Below are positions 12,693-26,000 of a DNA stretch of 64,000 nucleotides, piece after piece (position 1 is the stretch's first letter; each line of letters begins with the position of its first letter). A program made the position numbers and the translations under genes. This stretch comes from Anisakis pegreffii. Lineage: Eukaryota; Nematoda; Chromadorea; Rhabditida; Anisakidae. The stretch covers positions 124,001-188,000 of the forward strand of contig JAPYMA010000772.1 of the NCBI GenBank assembly GCA_035041965.1, read 5' to 3'. The notes below the pieces were generated by a model. That model saw only the letters and a program-made list of their open reading frames with translations. It searched no databases and had not been told where the DNA came from.

Positions 12693-15600
12693 CTGAATTT
12701 GATGCGGTTTTGGATTTTTATGGGTGAGGTGTTTTGGTGGAAATGCAAGATAAAACGAAACTCATCCATTTGCATTTCTTCATAATTCATTCAATGTTCG
12801 GTTGCGAATGTGAAATAGCACATTCATTGGTCTTTGTAGTAACTGAAGATCAAATTTTCAGGCAACATTGAAATGCAGTTGAAAACAGCCTCAATATGCG
12901 TTTAGCGTGCAGTGACAGGTTCAGGAAATGTGAACATTCATCGGGAAAGGCATGTGCACAATCATTAATGTCTTTCCAAAGGTGTCACCAAGTCAGGGCT
13001 GAAAATTCTGCCGCGGGAAAGAATGCCACTAGACCAAATGCAGTGTCCTGTCGATAACAACCCCAGTATACATGATTGTGAAGATAGTAGCCTTCATGAT
13101 TGCGGTGTCAATATCATGCGATGGTATTTCATTATGAGATCCGTTTTGAATGAGAGTGCTTCTAATATGAAATCCATGCTGACCAGATGGTGTTGAAGGC
13201 CTATATCAAATTGTTTATTGCTCGTCGCAGTGTTGCCTGAATTTGCCCTGTGATCCTCTAATCAAGTCTGTTAACCTTTCAGTTGTTTTTTGCTTACTGC
13301 ACCAGATCGTTCAAACACACAAATCTGCGTCGAGAACTGTGTGATACTAGCGTTGAATTCATGGTTAATCAAAATCACTTCACCATGCTTGAATCAGGGA
13401 AATCAAACGCTTGCTCAGTTTTCATTAAGAGCTAACAGGAGGTTTTTGGAACCTATATTCGTATTTTGAAACCTACCGTACTCTCAGCTTTGACCAGTAA
13501 CATATCAATTTCTTCACACCTATTGATCGAGCAGAATCTCTGAATTTAGAAAAATATATATTCTGTCGGGCGATCTTGCTTAATTGAAGAGATATAGCTA
13601 TTTTATTAAAGCTATCTCAACTAGCACAATGATGCTCATTGACATGCATTTGATCACTATAGATCAATAGATATTATACGTTAGTATAGAAATATAAGTT
13701 TGTTACATTCAAGCCTACCGTCTTCTCAGGTTTGCATCGTAACATATTGATGTTTATACATCATTCGATCGAGCAGAATCTCTGCTTTCAGAAAATGAAA
13801 ATTTTGCCAAAAAATTCTGCCTCTACGAGGAGATGTAGCTATTTTCCTGATGCTATTGGGGTTACCATATTCAAGCCTACCGTACTCTCAGCTTTGACCG
13901 GTAACATATCAATTTCTTCACACCAATCGATTGAGCAGAATCTCTGAATTCAGAACAATATATATTTTGTCGGTGGATTGTGCTCAGTTGAGGAGATATA
14001 GCTATTTTATTAAAGCTATCTTAACTAGCGCAATGGTGCTCATTGATATGTATTTGACCACTATAATAACTTATGACAATAACAAATCGCACAATGAGGC
14101 ACATTCACAATACTCAGGAACAGTCCGGTGCATCTAATCCACCAAAAGTGTTCACAAAATGATATTATCAAAAAATTTCTTCACTTGAGAATAGCCTAGT
14201 TGCATGTTTTCGATTACTTGTTTCGCTGATAACCCTCGATTCTCAAATGACTTTCGTCATTGCAAACCACTCGTCCATGGTGATTGATACTCTTAAACGC
14301 GAACTGCTTTTCCGTACTTCACAATCGTTCATGGTTATGATTCATTCATAGAAATCCCGTTTGCACGCTTCAAACGAATCTAATCAAACAATCCAGCGAT
14401 TTTATATGCGTTAAGGACATTCAGCGCAAAGCTGAGGATTTACATATAATTTGATTTGTTGCAATCTGCTGAGAATTTTGAAGCGAATGAACTAAGTTGT
14501 GATTGTTGTCAAATCGAGAATTCCTGCTTTCCGCCTATGGAGCGAGTGGTGTCGTTTAACTAAATCATTGCATGCAACGACAGTGATGACCAAATGCTGC
14601 AAATCGCAACATGGATGAATTTGTAAGCACGAAATGCGCTGATTATGAACTTGATGCTTTTTGTCCGTGGGGAATGCTCAGATTTGTGAAAAACTGGATG
14701 AATGTCGAAATTATTATTCCATCCTTCTCGTTGGCAATTGCATTTCAATATGAATTCACCTCGCAATGGCTCTACTTCGTGTCTGTCGAAACGCATTCAT
14801 TATCACAGCTCAGAAGGATTCGAAAAAACTGATTGATATTGAGATAGTGTTTTTGAGCCAGTGAAACTATCTAATGACCCAAACTTTATGTATCTCTTTC
14901 TCTCAGTTACGCTGAGGTACATTTGGACTCAGAAAACATTTTTCGTTTCTGAATGAAAAATTACGAACGTGCATTTTAATTTAGTGGTGTCAATTGATTG
15001 ATGACATACTTTCAGGACATTGAAAGAGGTCTTTCGATCGACCATTTGTTCAGAAGATGCCAAAAAAATTAATGCTCACAAAATGATTGCATCAGATCAA
15101 TGTTCCTAATGTCGACTTTGTGCGACTCAAATTTTTTATGCCTAAAAGTTTTGATATAATTTCATATTTCAAAATCCCTTAAATCCTTCAACTTGTATGA
15201 TCTTATGTGTTGGTAATGTAATGAGTTAAGAAGAAAGCAATCGCTGTAATTCCTTTGTGTCGCTGTCGCGTGCATTATTCAGCAACGATCATGCCATTGA
15301 GTAGTTGGCTTGTGTTTATGCGTTTTTATGCGTGTATCCATAAACAGCAATACATATAAATTTATTGCGACCGTTAGAATGGTGCCATTATTTCCGCTCA
15401 ATTATGCAGCGATAATTAGGAATTGTGGATGATATTCTTCTAAGAATGCTGGGAATATGAGTAGAAGTTTCGTTGAATTGTTCTCTTTGAAAGACAACGC
15501 CACCAACAAACAATAACGTTACGGTAATTATTTGGAATTGCGTCAAGGTGAACTAGCGAGTGATATGCGTGTGATGGCAGCACATCACCTAATACGGCTG

Positions 15601-17554
15601 TCATCTTCAAACAATCATTATCAACTGCAATTACACCGTACCGCAAAGAAATCGATGTCCTTCGACATGTTCATTATCAAACTATTCATTTCAAAAATTA
15701 AATTCAAATGCTAGTCCATTTCTCTTTGTAATGATTCACACATTAATTGCGTTACTTCAAAATCTCACATACATATTTTTTGCTTCTCAATTCTTTGGGA
15801 CTACCAAATGAAGCGTGAAACTAGAATCGTATCATGATCAGAGAAACTGTACGTCTTGTTAGAAGTCACATTGGACTAAGTTAACTCAGATTTATTCGCT
15901 TTCGAAACACTGAATTGTAATATAGTGGAGGACAAAGTATTGTAATGTAGTGAATTTACTGCAATAATTTCAAAAAATAATAAGCTGCTATGAACACGGT
16001 GTTTATTGAAATTGTCATTTATTACGTGATGATTTTCCTTTCAAGTTCCATTCAGTTCATCAGAACGAACTGCTCAATTCTCAGCCGATATCACTTACCA
16101 AATATTAAACTTTCTTCATTCGTTCAAATCACATTTCCTAAAGATTGAACACTGGAATGGAAACTTGCCGAATCAGCATGCTTCATAAATCTGTTAGATT
16201 CGAGGATAGCGAAGTGGCGCCGAAAAAAATTTTTTGCCTCTCACTGATTCCGAGTTTCACTGTAGTTGTTTTAAGACAACCCGAAAATTTTGAAACTTCC
16301 TCCAGTAAACAACCATCCCAATCAATCATACTTACCTGTCAAAATTCAAGGTCACTTCCATATAATTTTGTCCACTTATTATATTTCATACAATTTACCA
16401 CTCATCATCTATTCAAATTTTCATTCAATCCCATTTCACTTCGTTCATTCTCAATAACACACACAATTGTTGAAGATGTATGCAGTCGAGTGTCAGACGC
16501 GTCAACCATAGCAACTCTAAAAATTGTCCATTTTCATTGCGCATTCTAATCTGATTAATACCGAGTTTGCTCAGTTCTGATAAGTCAGTGTTTCAACATG
16601 TCACGCTTAAAGTAAACTGATGAAGATTCATCGAAACTTATCAATCAGTTGATCACCCTATGAGCGAATATTTCGAAGGATGACGCAAAGCATCTAGCAT
16701 TCCAGAGTGAAAGCAGCACAAAATATCTAGAGCCCATAATTCAGCTTTTCATGTTAGGGATGGATAACTATGTGCTTATTGAAATCTTTGTCATTTAAAT
16801 CATTTCACAGATGCTATAGACGACATTCTCATTGTCAGTATCGTTGCCGATAAAATTCGGATCGCAATTGTTGTTTACCCTCCTCAAACAATCGTCTATT
16901 TGTTATCGATAAAAGAATACCGATTGATCGCCTCATTAACTTTTTAAATCGGGTTAATTTCACGAATTTCACCATCCCATAGACCGTTCACATTAACATA
17001 AACACACAATCACATTCAAAGAATTGTACTGGCTTGTTGAGAAGTATTGTTGTATGAGCAACAATTTGCATGATATGAATGAAGTCATTTGCATGATCCA
17101 AATGGATGATTGTAATCGAAAATTTTCTTACAATTTAACGAACTTCAGTGGAATGTTCAATAGAATTGTACGAGCTGTTGTTGAGTAGTTGATGCCGTGC
17201 TGACGCATCTCACGACAGCAACAAAACAACAATAACAATTCTCATGATTCCATTCCTTTCTTGAAGTACTTTTGCGGTATTGCCGTTTTTGTTTGATGTG
17301 CTCTCATCAAAACCAATGGAAACAGAATGAAGAAAACTTAGAGGATTATTTTCGTGACAGCCAAAGATTATTAACGTTGAAAGAAGTGCGCATCTTTGTT
17401 CGCGTTTAAGTTTACGGATTCCCATAAAGATTGAATTCAGTGAATGTCAAAAGCTGTGATGATCAACTTATTACATCATGAATAATCGTTGAGTGATTCG
17501 CGTGAGAAAATATGAATTCATTCAAACTGTCATTCGTAATAACCGTCCGTGTGA
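12693..17554. other. No supported gene; repeats and ambiguous open frames
   Basis: A triplicated repeat occupies 13472-14066. The stretch 14560-14832 is open on both strands (73 codons +, 78 codons -) and no strand can be chosen. A plus-strand frame of about 70 codons lies at 12976-13195, and a 134-codon frame at 16145-16549. None resembles a known family. A consensus minus-strand donor (GACAG then GTAAGTATG) sits near 16340 after a short open frame starting with ATG, which might be a small first exon. Confidence 0.4.
13472..14066. repeat. Three diverged copies of a 190-bp dispersed/tandem repeat
   Basis: Copies begin with CCTACCGT at about 13472, 13714 and 13876. Copies 1 and 3 share most of about 190 bp, including GAGCAGAATCTCTGAATT and GAGATATAGCTATTTTATTA. 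Copy 2 is shortened and more diverged. No coding capacity is visible. Unequal spacing (242 and 162 bp) suggests copy 2 lost its end. Confidence 0.8.
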
Positions 17555-17687
17555 CGAGCATCGCTCCGAGTGCCCAGTTCGAAACTGTCAGCTGTGATTT
17601 TCAGAGATGTTTTGAGACGACGAAATGAACGACGGAAATTGCATCGGAAAAATTCAAATGAGGAGTCTGATTTGAGTGGACTGATTG
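17555..17687 (+). CDS. Candidate exon, basic/acidic low-complexity segment
   Basis: A frame open from 17555 ends at a donor (ATTG then GTAAAA at 17688). An acceptor GATTTTCAG ending at 17604 gives a possible shorter exon, 17605-17687. The peptide is protein-like and charged, with DVLRRRNERRKLHRKNSNE followed by ESDLSGLI. It leaves in phase 1 and joins in frame to the Cys-rich exon at 28010, where the junction would read SGLIDNPNEVVCPSC. The intron would be 10 kb, so the link is speculative. Confidence 0.35.
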
Positions 17688-20600
17688 GTAAAATAAAGTA
17701 ATCTTGTTACTTGGACAGCCACAACAGCCTGTTCTCTTACGTTTTTAGTGGTTTATTGCTTTATCAAGACGATAACAAATTTGTTCCAGCACAAGTTTAT
17801 TGGTGAATTGAAATTCTATGAGTAAAAGCTTCAGATTTTCCTAGCCAAGTCATCTGATGATTTTTGTCTTGCCGTGGATCGTGTTTAATTCTATCGATAA
17901 CGAAAAATTGCTTGCTCGATAATAGACTTGAAAAGAATAGTACTGAATCGATACCGAATATATAAAATTTTTCAAATGCAGAAAAGATCACTTGAATTTA
18001 CTGGAATGAGACATATTCCCTTCAAAGTTCTAATTCTGTAATTTGTTATTGAGCAAGAATTGGATGCGTTCAGCATAAGATAATCAGCGATTAGCATAAA
18101 ACGGATGAAGAACACAACTGCTGCAGTTATAACTAATTCAATTGATGCACTTGACCAATTTGTTGCTCAACAGCTATTCAGAGTGTCACTCGTATTCAAA
18201 GCACAGTGAATGTGTTAATGTTTAATTCGAGTAACAGCCAACTATTTCATAATATAACATCTGTACAGAACAAATCATCTTGAATGTGAATTCAATTACA
18301 TTCATCCTACATTCTAGTTGCTTAGCTTGCATTATTTACTTCTGAAACAACAATCACAACTTATGAATATGGTAATGACCTTACGAAGTATTGACAGCGT
18401 CAACTATAAGAAAATTGACGTCTCCTTATTATTTTTGTTGGATACAATTCTTTGAGATTGCGTGCTGATGAAGTAGCCTAAGCTGCGAGATGCATCACGC
18501 CAGGATAACTGCACTACAAATCATGATGGGGAATACATGAAACAACTTCGACGAAAGAGGAAGTTCAATGAGGAATCTTGCAAAATATAAAGAATGCTTG
18601 TTGCTGCAATTATGAGCTGTTGGAAAATCTTTTCAGAAAGAGATTAAAGAAGTTTTTCCCTTCGTTCGAAAATTCCAAGTTGTCATTCAAGAAGACCGAT
18701 GATACGATAATTGTCAAAGAAATCAATTTTGTAGTGATTGTTTTCCACATAAATGAATTAAGTCAATATTTGAGACGAAATAAGGTTAATTACCGGAAAT
18801 TGAGTAAGCTTCTTTCATTAATGACTTGAGTATTTTGTTTGAGACTCAACAGATGAAAAGATCATTAAAAGATGCAAAGAGCAACATGATTTTTACGAAC
18901 ATCTGAGAGAGTCGAAATTAAATTTACGTTTCCCTTTCGGCAAGTGCCCATTTGGAGAGCTGATAAGATCATTAGAGCTGCAGTTATTATGATTGTGATG
19001 TGATTGTTATGTTATTGGCATAATATGACTCCCTTTATTGCTCTTTCACTTGCACACTCTACTAACTCGTGTTCAATTCATCATCAATTACATCTCACGG
19101 TCTTTTATGATCTGTTTACAACTCCGTTACCGTATTCACGATTTGATTTTACAGAATCACCTTCTAGTCCCTACTGATGTCGTGCTGACAAGCTAGACTA
19201 ACGCTGATATTTATTAGACTCATTCAATTAATGAAACACCTCGAGGCGAAGCACAGCAATATACCCATCATTATCGAAAACCGTATCACCACATCTTCGC
19301 CCAAAATTCATTTCAGTACTCTCCGAGAAGGAAGTGTAAAAATGTCAATCCTGAACGAATGATTTGAACGTCAGCCATTTCATTAAGGCAAAATTCATCA
19401 GTATACATTTCACATTTTCATATTTCCATCTGCTTCGAAATTTCCCCACATCTTTCAAAAGAGGCAGTTTTCCGTAGGTTGGTTCTTCTTCGTTCTTCTA
19501 TTTTTCGCAACCAGACGCAGTCATGTTATATTGCTGTCAACTTCATTCAGCATCACCTTCTTCTACAGTCGATGTTATGAAGCACAAGAAATTCCTTCAA
19601 ACGCATTCACCGTTGATACGGAATGTTTTGCGTTGTCTTAAATGATTGGTGCGTTGAAATTGTTTTCAATGCCCCATGACGCTGTAACTTGTTTTTCATT
19701 GAACTAAGGTGTTGCATGTTTTTATATGAAGGATTTGAGAATCACTCTGCTACGAATCGTACGAGCAAGAACTAGCAGTTTTTTACACGTAACAAAAATT
19801 ACTTTAAAAAACCCTCAAACAGATCACTTCAAGCCAACATGATCATTGCTGACTGGTTTGATTGAGAAACGAAACGTTTATATGACCTAATTATGTGAAC
19901 ATACAGTAGATGAACGCAGTTCATGGTCATCAATCGTTTTGTGTGTTTATTTTGTGCATCTATACGAGACGCTCTTCAGTTGCTACTTGACGAATAATTC
20001 GTTGATGAGGTACAATGAAATTTGATCTAATCCATTTGATAGCAATAATTGAATCCCAATACCGATGAGAAAATACGATGTAACCTTTTTGATGAGAACA
20101 TAAAACATAACTGTTGATGAACACAGTTACAACAACCTAGGATAATAATACAACAATTTAGACGTTTGAACCGAATCATAATCTTCGATTATACTGCTCG
20201 TAGATTGCTCACAATATACTCATACATAATACCATATTTTTCTCCAGCAGAGAAGAATGAGCGGCACATTTCAGCGCTGAATCAAATCAAGATGTTTGTT
20301 TCGCTTCGTTCAGGTCTGCTTTCGACTGCTTTGCACAATGTCGATGATAAAAGAAAAGCTCGAGGAAAAATGGCATTCAACGGTTTTGATAGAATTAATC
20401 TCAGTCCTTTGCTTGGTCGTTGAAATAATGCACTATCATGAACATCCGTGTCCATATGCTTGCTACTGAGATGTTCTTCCATCCATTCCCGCTATTGCGA
20501 GGTGATGAATGTATTAAGATTAATTCCGTGGCTAAATTCTGAATGCATTTGTGCATATGTTTCTGGACGACCTGGCACAATGTGAGCAAATCAGCAGTAA

Positions 20601-22846
20601 ATGCATTGTTATCAATTTATTCAATAATCGAGTAGGTTTTAGAAAGGCGAACTTCCGCAGCATGTTGCTTTACGACTTGATTGATTCAGATCGCTTAGCA
20701 AAGTGAATTGTACACCTATGCATTCCAGCTCACTTAGCAGAGCTCTTAAGCTATGAAGTATAATATAAGAGATTATCTTTAATGACATAATGGAAGTGTA
20801 ATCGCATGAATGCGATATTCCTTGGTGCAACACGATCGAATACCGTCATGCAAGCAAATGATCTCTAACAATTTTTATCAATCAAAGCGATTAACTTTCG
20901 CGTCGATCGCTTCTTCTGACACTTGTTCTGAATTTTCAATGTGCTTTTGTATGCATACAGGTTCGTGTCAGTAAGCAGCGGCAGTTTTATGATAAACGTG
21001 TGTGAGTCTGCTGACATTCCGAGGGCAACTCGCATTAACATGCAAATGAGTAACCATGGTTTTAACATTCAGCAAGTTCATGTCACGCTAATCTCGTTTA
21101 TTTGCACATTCACGTGGTCACGATGCGTGAAATCTCTACTGTCTCTTGGAACATGTCATAGCTGAAATGTGATAACCAAAACTCTTCATTAGGTGAACTT
21201 TTGCTGTGTTAGCCGCTTTTAGGATCCCATAGTAACTTCATAAAATATTGAAAGAAATTCAATCGAAGATTAACTGAGCCCGGGAAATATTCATATTGAA
21301 CTGTGGTGATGAATAGCTGAAGCAGTTGCACAGTGTGAGTTGTTTCAGAAGTGTAAGTGTCAATTATCTGCTTAAAAACTGCGTTCAAACTCGTCAAAAA
21401 GGGAACGATTTGATGACCATTAATAATTGTAGATGATTAATGCAATTTTAAATGACAATGCCAACTCAACATTTAAACAGCAAACATAACATATCTATCT
21501 CATCGTTGAACAGATAATAGTACATGCAACAGTCATAAATAATTGATGAAATATCTCATAACAACTCATTCAAACCGATAATGCGTACAAACATTCATCA
21601 TCTCCTATCTATCACACATTCATCATAATCCACAACACTTCCGCTCGGTAACGACCATTGCGCACTGATACATTTCATCACTTTATGCTAACGTACTTCG
21701 GCACTTCTCCTGAAATGAATCGTAGCATTTCAGTTCGTGCGGCAAGGCTACAAGAAGGTCGTTTAGTGACCAACGTCTTTTCTGATCAACACCAACTACC
21801 ACTAATCGGGTGGGTATCTCTAATTCTTAGAACGATTTCACAATCATCTTCTTTCAGTGAGAAGTACAACACTTAAAAAGTCATTATATTTATAGGAATA
21901 TACGTTTTTTTTTAGTTACGAAATGTCGACACTCTCGTTAGTCGTAGATGCGTTTTCATGTTTAATTTTAATGAGCTGGCAGATTGAAATTCATAAACTA
22001 ATTGTTATGAGTAATTGAGAAGTTCAATCGAGTTGAACACACAGTCTTGTTTATTGGTCAGTGTTAATTGACAAAGCATCATTTGAGAACATAGAGTGGC
22101 GCGAATTCATACAGTGAACTGTTTGAAATTTATTTACAGTTGGTAATGAACAACGAGTTTAAACAATTCTAACGAACATTAATAATGAATGCATGTTGCA
22201 AATGAACCTTAGATTGAACCATATAAAACACTTTTTGACATATTCGCCAAACAACTAGTATCCATTCCCTAATTCGACAGCTGACCATAATAGGATTATT
22301 AATCAATTTTTGATCAATGTAACGAAAATTTTGCATCAGCGTTGTTGGTTTGGTGTCTTCAATGAATCATTCTCGCTCTCCTCAAACTACAAGAATCTGC
22401 TCCGGATAGTAATCAATAATTAGTTCAGAATGTTTTGCCAACCTGAAAAGGAATGCGTTTGAATATTGTCAGTTACGACTCACCTCGGAACGTGTTGACT
22501 TCATCACACACACACACACACACGATATTCTATTCAGGAGGTTACTGTTTCTTCGTTCAAGTTAATGACTAGCAGTAACGGTTAGTTTGATGTAATGAAT
22601 TGGAAATTCCGTGAATGAGCTGATAATTTTCCAACCACATTTAAGGAAATCGTTTTTGATTTTCTCAGAAGAATAATCGAGAAAGGTTGTCAGCAGGTGT
22701 TAGCAACGAATGCTTTGTGTTTCGTTGAATATGAGTGGAGAGCAACGAGAGTGGATATTAGTATGATGAAAGAGAAACGATACTGACCTTTGTTATTTTA
22801 ATATGTACTCGGTTAACGTGAATTGCGTCACACTTCTATCACTCAC
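17688..22846. other. No supported gene
   Basis: AT-rich sequence. The frame at 18578-18829 (+) is lysine-rich and unrecognised. The frames at 20166-20423 (+), 21209-21397 (-) and 21658-21876 (+) have mixed composition but no family signature and no paired splice sites that I could trust. A CA microsatellite lies at 22505-22523. Confidence 0.4.
22505..22523. repeat. (CA)n microsatellite
   Basis: Nineteen bases of uninterrupted CA dinucleotide. Seen directly. Confidence 0.95.
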
Positions 22847-23041
22847 CTGAAACGAGCGATTCCTTTTGAGGTAGCGGCACGAAGGTCATCGCACCCCGGG
22901 GCGTCTTCCGTCTCAAACACCGTATTACGCCTTACCACTATCGTAGTGAATTTGCCTAAAGGATTTCGTTTTGTGAACCACAAAAGAAGCGACGATGTTT
23001 TTGTGCGTATCGTCAATTGAACAGCAATCGTCATCGCATCA
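22847..23041 (-). CDS. Orphan candidate internal exon, unknown protein
   Basis: A 195-nt open segment has a strong acceptor (GGCTGTTTCAG, ending at 23042) and a consensus donor (GTGAGT starting at 22846), phase 2 on both sides. It is distinctly GC-richer than its surroundings. The 64 codons include LLLWFTKRNPLGKFTTIVV and EDAPGCDDLRAATSKGIARF. I recognise no domain. It could be a 5' exon of the WDR47-like gene on the same strand or belong to another gene. A second minus frame that ends at an internal donor near 22940 starts with a stop at the acceptor, so the 64-codon frame is preferred. Confidence 0.45.
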
Positions 23042-26000
23042 CTGAAACAGCCTTAAATCCGTATGAATGGTTTACTCAACGGATACTTACAGCTAACGTC
23101 TGCAAGTAGCTTTGATTGAAAAACAACTGAGTTGCAATGAACAATGGTGTAATGATGCAAGCAGTGATTAACGCAAAGAATATTAGTCAAACTTGAATCA
23201 TGTCTTGATTGTTATTTGCCGATAACTCCTCTCATAATATTATTCATTAAACTCTTACGCAACAGGATTAACTGCCGGTAGTGTGTTTATGGAAAAAAAC
23301 TTTTGATTCTATTTTACGAAAAACAATGCAGCAAACTACACTATATCAATCGTTTAGAACATTTTGACTATTGACTATTCGTTTAGAACATTGTTTTGTG
23401 ACTATTTCAGTGAACATCTCGATAAGAAATTTGTGTATTTAATACGGAACGAGTCGAGTACAAGAAAACGCGATGAGTGCAGCAATTGAATTAGCAAAAA
23501 GAAGTTTATTGCGTAGTTTGCTCTTGATTCTCGACAGTGTTGAATTAATTGCGCAAAATGAAGCAGCTGAAATGTTTGCTTATCACCCAGATAGATCGAA
23601 CGAAACCTATTCATTTGCAACTGATCGCGGGTTTTTTGGGAAAGACATTCAGTATGCAAGTATTATTCACTCGTTTCGCATCGTTTACCGATCAACATAT
23701 TTTTAAAAACTCCAACAACGCGATGTTTCCAACGTGATTACAACAATGATTCCAACGCTTCCAACGTGTCTGGCCATAATTTGAGTCGCGCGCTGATCAA
23801 ATGTCATAATCATTCAGCTAATTAATTCAGGCTACGGTCCCCAAATAGCTCGAAATATTCATCGGTGTAGGTGGGTAATCGAGTTGGTTTTGTTTAGAGA
23901 GCAAGTGAAATGCGCAGATGTTGCGCACGCAAGCATTTTGATTAGGAGAATGAGATGAGTGCCATCTTAACATATATCAATATAATAAATATAAATACGT
24001 CAATGTATCTTTGTTAAATCATTTCTTAATGTACAATACAACACGTTTGTATTGTACATTCGACGAATATGTTCATTTACATACGCATTGTTTCACATTA
24101 TTCATTTTGAATTTAATCTCTCACTGCTATTGTTGTGCATCGTGTCGTTTTTGCCATGATGATTTTTCAAATGCAGTTCATTCGAATTCTTCTCCAACGG
24201 ATATCAGTCACTGCTTATAATTCAATCGATTCATTTCAAAATTCATCCAGATGCATATACACACATACATATATTTATGTCCACAACATATCAAATACGT
24301 ATGAAGGAGAATGTTTAAAAAGTGAAATATTTGGGTATGAGTATATGAATATTCCTTTTGTATCGAGTAAAGTTTTCCCACTGCAATCATTCACTCATAT
24401 GCATCGTTCATTCATCAAAAAAAAAACAAACAATTCTTTTGTGGACTTCCGTTTCTTAGTTTTTTGCCCACCATAATCAATCTCTTTTCACTTCTTTATT
24501 TTTGGCTTGTGAAGACAATCGATACCTATTCATTTTTTCATATGCTATTTGGAAAAGGAGGGGTTTTTGATGTCTTTCCGCGACGATATTTCAGGTATTC
24601 TACATTCGTTGCTTTTGCTCGAGTTCAGGCCATTTCATGAAATCATTCGCAACTATGGCAGTTCATCTAAACGCCTGTTGGATTACATTTCAAACTTACT
24701 TAACTAAATTTTGAGTTGAACTGTTCGTCTTGTTTGAATGATGCTTGTTTTCACACTTATAGATGATTTCTGGACAGCATATGTAAATGTGTTATCACAG
24801 TCCACATCCTGTTCCGGAAGATGATATATGTAACGATTCTCATTCGACGAGTGGTTCGTTCCTCATCAGCGGTATTCAGTGGAATTATGCGTTATGAATT
24901 CGTCCCTATTACTTGTCTCTGAACTTCTCCAATCGGAAGATAATAACTGTTCATTAAATGAATTTAACATTACTGATGAATATTGTTGTTATGAGTAGTA
25001 TTGTGATGAACATAAAGAGATTCTGAATTATGTATGCGTTAATTCAGTGTTGAATTGGATATTGTTAGCAGATGATCATAATTATAAGCATAAGAGCAGA
25101 CTGATCGAATGTCATCAATTTGAACGGATAAAAGGATTTTAAGGATATTCGCCAAAGTTGCCCATAATAATGAGATTATCAGTGAGATAGTTATTCTTAG
25201 ATCAATCAACATGATGTGCAGATGACAACTGTGATATTATGGATGGTGCGAGTAATAAATAACCATCTTAGTAACTAATTGAGAGGAGACGCTCAATGAG
25301 AAACATGATTACGAGTGCACACCACTACTGCGGATGCGAAACAAGCTTTATTATTGTTAACAGTATCGCTTAAGCGATTGGTTGATCCAATTACTTAATC
25401 CTTGTTATGCACTTCATTAGTTACACCAATAAACAACATCCGGTTGCATATCACTCGCAAGGATTGGTTGCATTCAAATCATCGCGCACAAAATCATTTC
25501 AAAAATTATATGAACGCTGTACAGTTCCATCGATGAACACTTTCTAAGGTCTTCAACATTCATGATAATAAGCTGGCTCTGTTCTACACCACATGGTGAA
25601 TTTTTTAAACCAAATTACTTGATATTCGGATCGAATTTACCGAGTTTCATTTAATCGAGCAGTCTAGCGCGAAATGTTGCACCAGCCTATTGCATAGTTA
25701 TTTTTTTCCAATAAAATGCCACAGCAATGCAATCAAGAACGTTCAAAAGATACAGTGTCATGTAATAACTCTGTTTACAGTTTTCTGTTTTAGTCAAACT
25801 CAGTTATTGAATCAGCTGAGCACCACTGTTGGTATTGGCTAAAAAATTCGTTGGGTTTACAAGAAGCAGATGTGTTGACTGAAAAACTAATTTGAGTGGA
25901 CCGAACCTCTTGAGACGATGATCGGTGATGTGTTGCCATTATATGAAAATCATGAGAAGGTTTCAACACAGCGGGATGCTGAACCCACTAAATGCATCGT

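Noticed and set aside
14560..14832. Open frames on both strands, each over 70 codons
   Set aside because: Both look mildly protein-like, but they exclude each other. Neither has a clear pair of splice sites, and no family is recognisable.
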